From NCBI GenBank assembly GCA_934659445.1, contig CAKUHV010000089.1, forward strand, positions 1 through 6,825: DNA of 6,825 bases, in the 5' to 3' direction. Source of the DNA: an uncultured Oscillospiraceae bacterium. Lineage in GTDB: Bacteria > Bacillota > Clostridia > Oscillospirales > Oscillospiraceae. Below, in pieces: positions 1 to 5,578 of the stretch. Every line of letters starts with the position of its first letter. The first letter of the stretch is position 1. The notes under the pieces are model-generated. The model worked only from the letters and a program-made list of their open reading frames with translations. It made no database searches and was not told where the DNA came from. The position numbers were made by a program, and so were the translations under genes.

Positions 1-395
1 ACAGAGATCACCGGCACAAAGGCCAGATCGGCCTTGGCCAGAGCCTTGCGCAGCAGATGGATGTAGTTGGAGGCCCGACAGCCGCCGCCGGTCTGGGTGA
101 TGAACAGAGCCACCTTGTGGGGATCGTAGCCGCCGGTCTTGATGGCGTCGATGAACTGTCCGATGACCAGCAGGGCGGGGTAGCAGGTGTCGTTGTGGAC
201 GTATTTCAGCCCCTCGTCCACGATGCCCCGGTGGTGGCTGGTGAGCATATCCACGTGGTAGCCCTCCAGCTGGAGCAGACGCTGGAACATCCCGAAGTGG
301 ACGGGCAGCATCTGGGGCATGAGGATGGTGTATTCCTCCTTCATCTCCTTGGTGAACAGGAGACGTCCGTTGTCGTCATAGACCAGTTTAGCCAT
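1..395 (-). CDS. 2-hydroxyacyl-CoA dehydratase/activase-related protein, C-terminal-type subunit (partial, 3' end outside window)
   Basis: An open frame starts with ATG at 395-393 and runs off the left edge after 131 complete codons, so the stop is not visible. A good Shine-Dalgarno (AAAGGAG, 402-408, 6-base spacing) fixes the start. Visible features are an N-terminal segment beginning MAKLVYDDNGRLLF, a Cys71 in NDTCYPALLVIGQ, and a glycine-rich segment QTGGGCRASNY with Cys106. These match my memory of the C-terminal third of the roughly 1,400-residue 'acyl-CoA dehydratase activase-related' proteins of Clostridia, where cysteines of this kind are candidate iron-sulfur ligands. It begins 40 bases after the stop of the 979-residue activase gene in the same orientation, so the two are almost certainly co-transcribed and act as one functional unit. 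Family assignment is by recognition of motifs; the substrate cannot be told from this fragment. Confidence 0.75.
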   Translation of the reverse strand, partial: MAKLVYDDNGRLLFTKEMKEEYTILMPQMLPVHFGMFQRLLQLEGYHVDMLTSHHRGIVDEGLKYVHNDTCYPALLVIGQFIDAIKTGGYDPHKVALFITQTGGGCRASNYIHLLRKALAKADLAFVPVIS

Positions 396-401
396 GGAAA
401 A

Positions 402-408
402 CTCCTTT
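402..408 (-). promoter_or_regulatory. Ribosome binding site of the partial downstream gene
   Basis: AAAGGAG on the minus strand, 6 bases before the ATG at 395. It shows that the downstream frame is translated independently and is not a frameshifted continuation of the 979-residue protein. Confidence 0.8.
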
Positions 409-435
409 CAGGAACAGGGGATCGGAGAGACGGAC

Positions 436-3375
436 TTATTGTCCGCCCCTGCTGTGCTCCTCGATGGCGGCCATCAGGGAACGGATGCGGATCTTTACCG
501 CGCCAAGATTGCTGATGTCGTCGATCTTCAGCTGGGTATACAGCTTGCCGCCGTCCTCCAGAATGGAACGCATCTCGTCGGTGGTGATGGCGTCGGTGCC
601 GCAGCCGAAGGACACCAGCTGCACCACCTGCATATCCGGTTGGGTGCACACATACCGGGCGGCGTTGTACATCCGGCTCTGGAAGGTCCACTGGTTCAGT
701 ACCTTCCGGGGGGCGTAGCCCTCCAGATAGCTCAGGGCGTCCTCCGTCACCAGAGTGAAGCCGAAGGAGGTGATCAGGTCGTTGATGCCGTGGTTGATCT
801 CCGGGTCGATGTGATAGGGGCGGCCGCACACCACAATGATGGGCCTGTTTTCCGCCCGGGCCTTCTGAATGTACTCCATGCCCGTGGTGCGCACGTCGTT
901 CTCATAGGCCTCGTAGGCGGCGTAGCCCGCCTGAACGGCGGCCTTCGTCTCATTCTTGGGGACGGAGAAGTACTCCTCCATCATTTTGGCGAAGCGCTTG
1001 GTAAAGTCCTTGTGCCGCCACAGGCCCACATAGGGGTCCAGAAAGCGGGTCTTCTTCAGCTCGGGCACGTTGGCGGCCAGCAGCTCGGGGTAATAGGCCA
1101 CCACGGGGCAGTTGTAGTGGTTGTCTCCGATGCCCTCGTCGTTGTTGTAGCTCATGCAGGGGTACCAGATGGCGTCCACCCCCGTCTCAGTCAGGGCGAT
1201 GACGTGGCCGTGAAGGAGCTTGGCGGGGTAGCACACCGTGTCGGAGGGGATGGTGCGCTGGCCCTTCAGGTACAGCTTGCGGCTGGACTCGGGGGAGAGG
1301 ACCACTTCGAAGTTCAGGCGGGTGAACACCGTGAACCAGAAGGGCAGGTTCTCATACATATTCAGGCCGAAGGGGATGCCGATCCTGCCCCGGCTGCCGT
1401 CGCCGCCGCCCTTGCCCTCCATGGCCCGGAGCTTGGCATATTTATAGCGCATCAGGTCGGGCTGGCGGCGGGGCTCCTGCCCCAGGGGGCGGGAGCAGCG
1501 GTTGCCGGAGATGAACCGGCGGCCGCCGTCAAAGGTGTTGACGGTGAGGGAGCAGTGGTTGGTGCACAGACCGCAGGTGGCGGGCCGGGCGGTGTGGGTA
1601 AACGTCTCCAGAGCGCCGGGGGAGAGCAGGGCGCTCCTGTCCAGATGCAGGTCCCGGGCGGCCAGAGCCGCGCCGAAGGCGCCCATGATCCCGGCGATGG
1701 TGGGCCGGGTGACGTCGCGGTCCAGCTCCTGCTCGAAGGCCCGGAGCACCGCGTCGTTCAGGAAGGTGCCCCCCTGGACCACGATATGCTTCCCCAGCTC
1801 GTCGGGGTTGGCGGCCCGGATGACCTTATAGATGGCGTTTTTCACGATGGAGGTGGACAGACCGGCGGAGATGTCCGCCACGGAGGCCCCGTCCTTCTGG
1901 GCCTGCTTCACGCTGGAGTTCATGAACACCGTGCAGCGGGAGCCCAGATTCACCGGCTTCTTGGTAAACAGACCCAGCTTGGCGAAGTCGGCGATGTTAT
2001 AGCCCAGGGCCTTGGCGAAGGTCTCGATAAAGGAGCCGCAGCCGGAGGAGCACGCCTCGTTCAGCAGGATGGAGTCCACCGCGCCGTTGCGGATCTTGAA
2101 GCACTTCATGTCCTGCCCGCCGATGTCGATGATAAAGTCCACGTCGGGCTCGAAGTGGGCGGCGGCCTTGTAGTGGGCCACCGTCTCCACCAGCCCCAGG
2201 TCGCAGGAGAAGGCGGCCTTGATCAGATCCTCCCCGTAGCCGGTGACGGCGGCCCCGCGGATCTGGATGCGGTCGCTACACAGGGAATAGATCTGCTTCA
2301 GCTGCTCCAGCACGATGGACACGGGGTTGCCCTGGTTGGAGTGGTAATAGGTGTACAGCAGGGCGCCGTCCGGGGTAATGAGCACCAGCTTGGTGGTGGT
2401 AGAGCCCGCGTCGATGCCCAGGTAAGCGGGGCCGGAATAGGTGTGGATGTCCAGCTCCGGGGGCTTTTTGGAGTTGTGCCGGGCGCAGAACCGGTCATAC
2501 TCCTCCTGGCTGTTGAACAGGGGGGGCATGGTGTCCACCAGAGAGGAGGCGTCTACGCTCTTCTCCAGCTTGTCCAGCGCCTGCTCGAAGGGCTGGGGGG
2601 CCAGCTCGGTGGCGCACAGGGCCGCCCCCATGGCGGCGAAGCAGTCGCCGTCCGCCGGGAAAATTGCGTGGTCGGCGTCCAGCTTCAGGGTCTCGACAAA
2701 CCGCTGGCGCAGACCCATGAGGAAGTGCAGGGGGCCGCCCAGAAATACGATCTTTCCCTTCAGCTCCCGGCCCTGGGTCAGCCCGGCCACGGTCTGATCC
2801 ACCACGGCCTGGAAGATGGAGGCGGCTACGTCCTCCTTCCGCCCGCCCTGGTTCAGGATGGGCTGGATGTCGCTCTTGGCGAACACGCCGCAGCGGCTGG
2901 CGATGGGGTAGATCTTCTCGTGCTTCAGGGACAGCTCGTCCAGCTCCTGCACGCTTACGTTCATCAGGGTGGCCATCTGGTCGATGAAGGCGCCGGTGCC
3001 GCCGGCACAGGAGCCGTTCATCCGCTCCTCCAGCGCGCCGCCGAAGAAGATGATCTTGGCGTCCTCGCCCCCCAGCTCGATCACCGCGTCGGTGCCGGGG
3101 ATGTAGCGGTCCACCGCGGCGGCGGTGGCGTATACCTCCTGCACAAAGTCGATCTTCGCGGCAGAGGCTACGCCCAGCCCGGCGGAGCCGGTGATGGCCA
3201 GCCGGATGCTCTGTCCGGCCAGCATGGACCGGATGGAGCGCAGGGTCTCGCAGGCCCGCTCACGGGCCTTGGAGTAGTGCCGTTCATAGGAACGGAACAG
3301 AAGCTGATCCTGTTCGTCCAGCACGATCACCTTTACCGTTGTGGAACCAATATCAATGCCAACTCGTAAACTCAT
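436..3375 (-). CDS. 2-hydroxyacyl-CoA dehydratase activase-related protein with tandem ASKHA ATPase domains
   Basis: 979 residues. The first BadF/BadG/BcrA/BcrD-type ATPase domain spans about 3-260: DIGSTT phosphate loop at 8-13, GGEDAK at 102-107, Cys123 in NGSCAGGTGAF, Cys162 in SRCGVF. The second spans about 317-575: DAGSTTTK 322-329, GGQD 419-422, Cys442/Cys446 in EACSSGCGSF, Cys481 in SRCTVF. In the homodimeric activator HgdC, two such cysteines per subunit hold one [4Fe-4S] cluster at the dimer interface; here both halves lie in one chain, so an internal cluster is likely (inference). A cysteine cluster follows (CGLCTNHC 601-608, Cys627), then a region resembling the CoA-activase-associated domain (DUF2229-like) and a dehydratase-D-like part (VVCGRPYHIDPEINHG from 848). 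Expected role: ATP-driven low-potential electron transfer to a radical 2-hydroxyacyl-CoA dehydratase or related double-cubane reductase in the cytoplasm. ATG start with AGGCGGT 5 bases upstream. The single-chain relatives I know run to about 1,400 residues; here the C-terminal part is a separate gene. Confidence 0.88.
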   Translation of the reverse strand: MSLRVGIDIGSTTVKVIVLDEQDQLLFRSYERHYSKARERACETLRSIRSMLAGQSIRLAITGSAGLGVASAAKIDFVQEVYATAAAVDRYIPGTDAVIELGGEDAKIIFFGGALEERMNGSCAGGTGAFIDQMATLMNVSVQELDELSLKHEKIYPIASRCGVFAKSDIQPILNQGGRKEDVAASIFQAVVDQTVAGLTQGRELKGKIVFLGGPLHFLMGLRQRFVETLKLDADHAIFPADGDCFAAMGAALCATELAPQPFEQALDKLEKSVDASSLVDTMPPLFNSQEEYDRFCARHNSKKPPELDIHTYSGPAYLGIDAGSTTTKLVLITPDGALLYTYYHSNQGNPVSIVLEQLKQIYSLCSDRIQIRGAAVTGYGEDLIKAAFSCDLGLVETVAHYKAAAHFEPDVDFIIDIGGQDMKCFKIRNGAVDSILLNEACSSGCGSFIETFAKALGYNIADFAKLGLFTKKPVNLGSRCTVFMNSSVKQAQKDGASVADISAGLSTSIVKNAIYKVIRAANPDELGKHIVVQGGTFLNDAVLRAFEQELDRDVTRPTIAGIMGAFGAALAARDLHLDRSALLSPGALETFTHTARPATCGLCTNHCSLTVNTFDGGRRFISGNRCSRPLGQEPRRQPDLMRYKYAKLRAMEGKGGGDGSRGRIGIPFGLNMYENLPFWFTVFTRLNFEVVLSPESSRKLYLKGQRTIPSDTVCYPAKLLHGHVIALTETGVDAIWYPCMSYNNDEGIGDNHYNCPVVAYYPELLAANVPELKKTRFLDPYVGLWRHKDFTKRFAKMMEEYFSVPKNETKAAVQAGYAAYEAYENDVRTTGMEYIQKARAENRPIIVVCGRPYHIDPEINHGINDLITSFGFTLVTEDALSYLEGYAPRKVLNQWTFQSRMYNAARYVCTQPDMQVVQLVSFGCGTDAITTDEMRSILEDGGKLYTQLKIDDISNLGAVKIRIRSLMAAIEEHSRGGQ

Positions 3376-3467
3376 GATACACCGCCTGAAATGAGAAGCA
3401 ATGGGTGTCCGCAGTCGCCCTTTTACAGTACAGCCTGAGGGAAAAACAAAGAGAGACCGGAACCATA

Positions 3468-3497
3468 TTTATAAATGGTAACGCCCAAATATGACGA
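3468..3497 (-). promoter_or_regulatory. Candidate promoter of the activase operon
   Basis: On the minus strand TCGTCA (3492-3497; 4 of 6 to TTGACA), an 18-base spacer and TATAAA (3468-3473; 5 of 6 to TATAAT). Transcription would start near 3461, leaving a leader of about 85 bases. The -10 lies inside an AT-rich imperfect palindrome (ACCAT...ATGGT arms, 3463-3480) that could be an operator. This is pattern matching only. Confidence 0.3.
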
Positions 3498-3592
3498 AAA
3501 CAACCAATTTAACAACTTCTTAACGAGAAAAAACGCAGAAGGAACGGGAGTTTTACAGCGACAGAATGGGCAAAGTCCACAAGGGGAGACGG

Positions 3593-3642
3593 GAAAAATT
3601 GTAAAAAGTACCGGAGTCCCGGCCTTTTGCCGGGACTCCGGT
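3593..3642 (-). terminator. Intrinsic terminator of the TSCPD/FMN oxidoreductase operon
   Basis: A perfect 12-bp GC-rich stem, CCGGAGTCCCGG (3611-3622) with CCGGGACTCCGG (3630-3641), plus one A-T pair outside it and a 7-base loop. On the minus strand it is followed by TACTTTTTACAATTTTT. It lies about 10 bases after the stop of the FMN oxidoreductase gene. There is no T-run on the plus side, so it works in one direction. It also insulates the activase operon from the upstream operon. Confidence 0.92.
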
Positions 3643-3651
3643 GGGAAAAAC

Positions 3652-4677
3652 TCAGAACTGGGAGCTGAAGATCAGCTGCGGGCCGATCTCCGCCACGCTG
3701 TGTACCCCGCACATGGACATGGCGTCGGCCAGCTCCTGCCGGAGCTTATCCACCAGCAGGGCCACGCCCTCCTCGCCGCCGCCGTATACCGCGGTGACAA
3801 AGGGCCGCGCCATGAGTACGCCGTCAGCCCCAAGGGCCAGAGCCTTGAGCATATCCGCGCCGCTGCGGATGCCGCCATCCACCAGCACGGTCATCTGGCC
3901 GCCCACCGCCTTTGCGATGGCGGGCAGCACCCGGGCCGTGGCGGGCACGCCGTCCATCACCCGGCCGCCGTGGTTGGACACCACGATGCCGGCGGCCCCG
4001 GCCTCCAGGGCCTTCCGCGCGCCGGAGACGGTCATAATACCTTTAATAATAAAGGGAACGCCGGCGTATTCAATGATTTCCCGCAGCTCCGCCGCGGTCT
4101 TGGAGCCCGCGGGGGGCTGAAGCCCCCTCAAAAAGGGCAGGCCCGCCGCGTCGATGTCCATGGCAAACACTCTGGCGCCGGTGGCCTTGGCCTGGTCCAG
4201 CTTTTCAAAAACAGTGTCCCGGTCCCAGGGCTTTACCGTGGGGATGCCCTGTCCCCGCTGGGCGCCGATGGCCCGGGCGGCGCTGCGGAACACATCGGGG
4301 TCGGTGCCGTCGCCGGTGAAGGCGGCGATGCCGGCCCGGGCGCAGGCGGACACCAGAATATCGTTGTAGCCGGTGTCGGTAAGCAGGTCGCCATAGTGCA
4401 GCCTCACTGCGCCCACGGGGCCGGCGAACAGGGGCAGGGCCAGCCTTTGCCCAAAGAGGGTGCAGGAGGTGTCTGTCTCCCGGTTTTCGCAGATGGTATC
4501 CATGTTCAGGAAAATGTCCTGCCAGGCGTTGTAGTTGCGCATGGCCGCAGTGCCGGTGCCCTTGGCCCCGGGGCCGGGCATGGCATTGCGGCAGGCCCGG
4601 CCGTCGCACACGGGACAGCCCTTGCAGTGGGGCCCCAGACGGGGGCGGGCGGCGGCCAGCAGCTCAGGATAGGTCAT
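3652..4677 (-). CDS. FMN-dependent alpha-hydroxy-acid dehydrogenase/oxidase family protein with N-terminal four-cysteine motif
   Basis: 341 residues, a TIM-barrel flavoprotein of the lactate/glycolate oxidase family. The diagnostic FMN and active-site motif SNHGGRVMDG lies at 234-243 (catalytic-type His236, Arg239). Lys212 in FIIKGIM is the flavin lysine, Asp174 in AMDID matches the conserved barrel Asp, and DGGIRSG (267-273) binds FMN phosphate. The N-terminus carries Cys18, 21, 24 and 29 (CKGCPVC...C), absent from the classical oxidases and suggestive of a metal or Fe-S site. The segment aligning with the glycolate oxidase substrate tyrosine (QLYVYKDR) reads PTVKPWDR here, so that tyrosine is missing; the substrate should not be assumed to be lactate or glycolate. 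In an anaerobe the electron acceptor is unlikely to be O2. The start is an ATG with GGGAGG (4686-4691) 8 bases upstream. It lies 19 bases after the TSCPD gene in the same operon. Confidence 0.88.
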   Translation of the reverse strand: MTYPELLAAARPRLGPHCKGCPVCDGRACRNAMPGPGAKGTGTAAMRNYNAWQDIFLNMDTICENRETDTSCTLFGQRLALPLFAGPVGAVRLHYGDLLTDTGYNDILVSACARAGIAAFTGDGTDPDVFRSAARAIGAQRGQGIPTVKPWDRDTVFEKLDQAKATGARVFAMDIDAAGLPFLRGLQPPAGSKTAAELREIIEYAGVPFIIKGIMTVSGARKALEAGAAGIVVSNHGGRVMDGVPATARVLPAIAKAVGGQMTVLVDGGIRSGADMLKALALGADGVLMARPFVTAVYGGGEEGVALLVDKLRQELADAMSMCGVHSVAEIGPQLIFSSQF

Positions 4678-4696
4678 GTTGATGTCCTCCCTCTGC

Positions 4697-4939
4697 TTAA
4701 AGTGCGGTCTTCAGAGCCTGGGCGATCTGATCGGGGCAGGAGGTGGCCTTGCCGCCGCAGCGGATGCCCTCCAGCCGGGCGATGGCGTCCTCTACCTTCA
4801 TCCCCTTCAGCAGGGCAGAGACCCCCTTGCCGTTTCCGTCGCAGCCCCTGGTGATCTGAACGGACTGGATCACGCCGTTGTCCACCTCGATCTGAAAATG
4901 GGTGGAGCAGACGCCCCTGGGCGTGTAGTTGATGGTCAT
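4697..4939 (-). CDS. Small TSCPD-domain protein (TIGR03905-like)
   Basis: 80 residues from the ATG at 4939. The C-terminal KATSCPDQIAQAL carries the TSCPD signature that names the domain, also found at the end of some B12-dependent ribonucleotide reductases. Four cysteines (11, 33, 61, 68), in VCST, RGCDGNG, RCGG and TSCPD, could bind a metal. No catalytic domain is present, and the stand-alone family has no firmly known function. An in-frame GTG exists at 4948-4946, but it overlaps the Shine-Dalgarno AAGGAGTG (4946-4953), which sits 6 bases before the ATG. I therefore call the ATG and reject the three-residue extension. It is the first gene of a two-gene unit, with the FMN oxidoreductase starting 19 bases after its stop, suggesting a shared role. 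Confidence 0.88.
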   Translation of the reverse strand: MTINYTPRGVCSTHFQIEVDNGVIQSVQITRGCDGNGKGVSALLKGMKVEDAIARLEGIRCGGKATSCPDQIAQALKTAL

Positions 4940-5056
4940 ATGGCTCACTCCTTATCTGTGACCCTGTCCCGTTTCCCGCCGTGGGGCGCATGGACGAAAC
5001 GGGGCCTTCTGTAAGGGAGTATAGCAAAAAGGCGGAAAAAAGGCAAGATGGCCCGA

Positions 5057-5062
5057 ATTATA
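5057..5062 (-). promoter_or_regulatory. -10 element of the TSCPD/FMN operon promoter
   Basis: A perfect TATAAT on the minus strand about 118 bases before the TSCPD start. At 17-base spacing the -35 position reads TTATGT, a poor match to TTGACA, so the promoter may need an activator. The 0A-box palindrome at 5092-5123 lies roughly 40-75 bases upstream of the predicted start point, the position typical of an activator site. Location is supported by the exact -10 only. Confidence 0.45.
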
Positions 5063-5091
5063 ACCGGGGGTTATGATATACATAATAAATA

Positions 5092-5123
5092 CAGCTTGTC
5101 GAAAAAGTCTTTTCGACAAGCTG
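5092..5123. promoter_or_regulatory. Perfect 14-bp inverted repeat containing two 0A-box-like heptamers
   Basis: CAGCTTGTCGAAAA (5092-5105) and its exact complement TTTTCGACAAGCTG (5110-5123) around a 4-base centre. Each arm contains TTGTCGAA, which matches the TGTCGAA core of the Spo0A binding site known from Bacillus. Two readings are possible: a palindromic operator upstream of the -10 at 5057-5062, or the end hairpin of a repeat element (see 5097-5248). It lacks a following T-run, so it is not a usual intrinsic terminator on the plus strand. Confidence 0.5.
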
Positions 5124-5126
5124 GAG

Positions 5127-5161
5127 AAGATTTTGAAACTTTGAAAAAGTTCCAAAATCTT
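5127..5161. repeat. Near-perfect hairpin in the spacer
   Basis: AAGATTTTG (5127-5135) pairs with CAAAATCTT (5153-5161). After one A/C mismatch, AACTTT (5137-5142) pairs with AAAGTT (5146-5151) around a GAA loop. It is AT-rich and has no adjacent T-run of terminator type. Confidence 0.7.
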
Positions 5162-5171
5162 ATGATTAAAA

Positions 5172-5202
5172 ACGAAAGACACCCTTCCTGGGTTTCTTTC
5201 GT
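5172..5202. repeat. Imperfect hairpin in the spacer
   Basis: ACGAAAGA (5172-5179) pairs with TCTTTCGT (5195-5202). After one mismatch, ACCC (5181-5184) pairs with GGGT (5190-5193) around TTCCT. It is the third hairpin in a row within the same block. Confidence 0.6.
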
Positions 5203-5355
5203 AACTATCTTCCTTCCCGTATCTCTGCGTTCCACTACTTTTTCGACAGTCTCATATTCTGCGAGATCACGGAGAAAAAATGAGTTAGGACCTGAAAATA
5301 ATAAAAATAGTGTCAAGATAACATTAAGAAACACAAAAACACATTAAGACAAAGC

Positions 5356-5363
5356 AAAGGAGG
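5356..5363 (+). promoter_or_regulatory. Ribosome binding site of the 37-residue membrane protein
   Basis: AAAGGAGG, a near-ideal Shine-Dalgarno, 8 bases before the GTG at 5372. Its strength is the main reason to accept this very short frame as a gene. Confidence 0.85.
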
Positions 5364-5371
5364 CGTGCAAA

Positions 5372-5485
5372 GTGAACGTAGGCGGCATCATCATTGTTCT
5401 GGTTCTTATCGTCGGCATTGCCATGACCGTTTCCAAGAACCTCTCCCGCAAGAAGGAGCAGCAGCAGAACGACGAGGAGCAATAA
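5372..5485 (+). CDS. Small single-pass membrane protein, 37 residues
   Basis: GTG start at 5372, TAA at 5483-5485. Residues 4-20 (GGIIIVLVLIVGIAMTV) form one hydrophobic span. They are followed by a basic stretch (Lys22, Arg26, Lys27, Lys28) and a Gln/Glu-rich hydrophilic tail ending QNDEEQ. The positive-inside rule predicts the C-terminus in the cytoplasm. There is no cysteine and no signal-peptidase site I would trust. Support for a real gene comes from the AAAGGAGG ribosome site at ideal spacing, coherent membrane-protein composition, and a strong terminator 25 bases downstream (5511-5550). It is the only plus-strand gene here, convergent with spo0A and divergent from the TSCPD operon. I do not recognise a family. 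Small membrane proteins near spo0A could act in sporulation or stress, but that is only position-based speculation. Confidence 0.78.
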   Translation: MNVGGIIIVLVLIVGIAMTVSKNLSRKKEQQQNDEEQ

Positions 5486-5508
5486 AAGCTTTCTCCCCCC
5501 TCTCTCTC

Positions 5509-5550
5509 AAAAAAGCAGCACGGCCCGATTTTTCGGGCCGTGCTGCTTTT
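5509..5550. terminator. Bidirectional intrinsic terminator between the small membrane gene and spo0A
   Basis: A 14-bp perfect stem (GCAGCACGGCCCGA at 5515-5528 with TCGGGCCGTGCTGC at 5533-5546) is extended by four A-T pairs, with a TTTT loop. Plus-strand transcripts end in TTTT; minus-strand transcripts end in TTTTTT, then GAGAGAG. It therefore serves both the plus-strand small gene and the minus-strand spo0A, whose stop lies 29 bases away. Confidence 0.95.
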
Positions 5551-5578
5551 CTGGCGGAACAGATCGGTATGGACAGTG

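Larger units (their letters stand above)
5097..5248. repeat. Hairpin-rich AT-rich block with 12-bp terminal inverted repeats (possible miniature element)
   Basis: The 432-base spacer 4940-5371 contains this block. TGTCGAAAAAGT (5097-5108) and ACTTTTTCGACA (5237-5248) are exact inverted copies 152 bases apart end to end. Inside are two more near-perfect hairpins: 5127-5161 (9 bp, one mismatch, 6 bp, loop GAA) and 5172-5202 (8 bp, one mismatch, 4 bp, 5-base loop). Overlapping the right end, 5217-5225 can pair with 5263-5272 with one bulged base. No convincing coding sequence fits, and no clear target-site duplication is visible. The density of structure suggests a MITE/REP-like repeat, a structured leader or a regulatory region; the sequence alone does not decide. 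Confidence 0.5.

Noticed and set aside
394..3369. 991-residue plus-strand open frame opposite the activase gene
   Set aside because: Its translation is low-complexity, rich in Gly, Ala, Val, His, Leu and Gln, and shows no known motif. It is the expected antisense shadow of a long GC-rich gene whose minus-strand product has clear family motifs.
3421..3564. Repeated TTTTACAG...ACAG motif at 3421 and 3551
   Set aside because: Only 8 bases are identical, with different spacing in an AT-rich spacer; this is within chance and no function is supported.
3475..4854. 459-residue plus-strand open frame across the FMN oxidoreductase and TSCPD genes
   Set aside because: Same kind of antisense shadow. 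It crosses the terminator and both real genes, with no ribosome site or recognisable domain.
4937..4948. GTG start for the TSCPD gene at 4948
   Set aside because: The GTG is part of the Shine-Dalgarno AAGGAGTG that serves the ATG at 4939, and it has no ribosome site of its own.
5092..5123. The 14-bp palindrome as an intrinsic terminator
   Set aside because: There is no T-run after the stem on the plus strand and no gene ends just upstream of it on either strand.
5048..5347. Overlapping open frames on both strands of the hairpin-rich spacer (99 residues plus, 87 residues minus)
   Set aside because: Neither has a proper ribosome site or a plausible protein composition, and both are made from the inverted repeats. 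They look like chance translations of a structured non-coding block.
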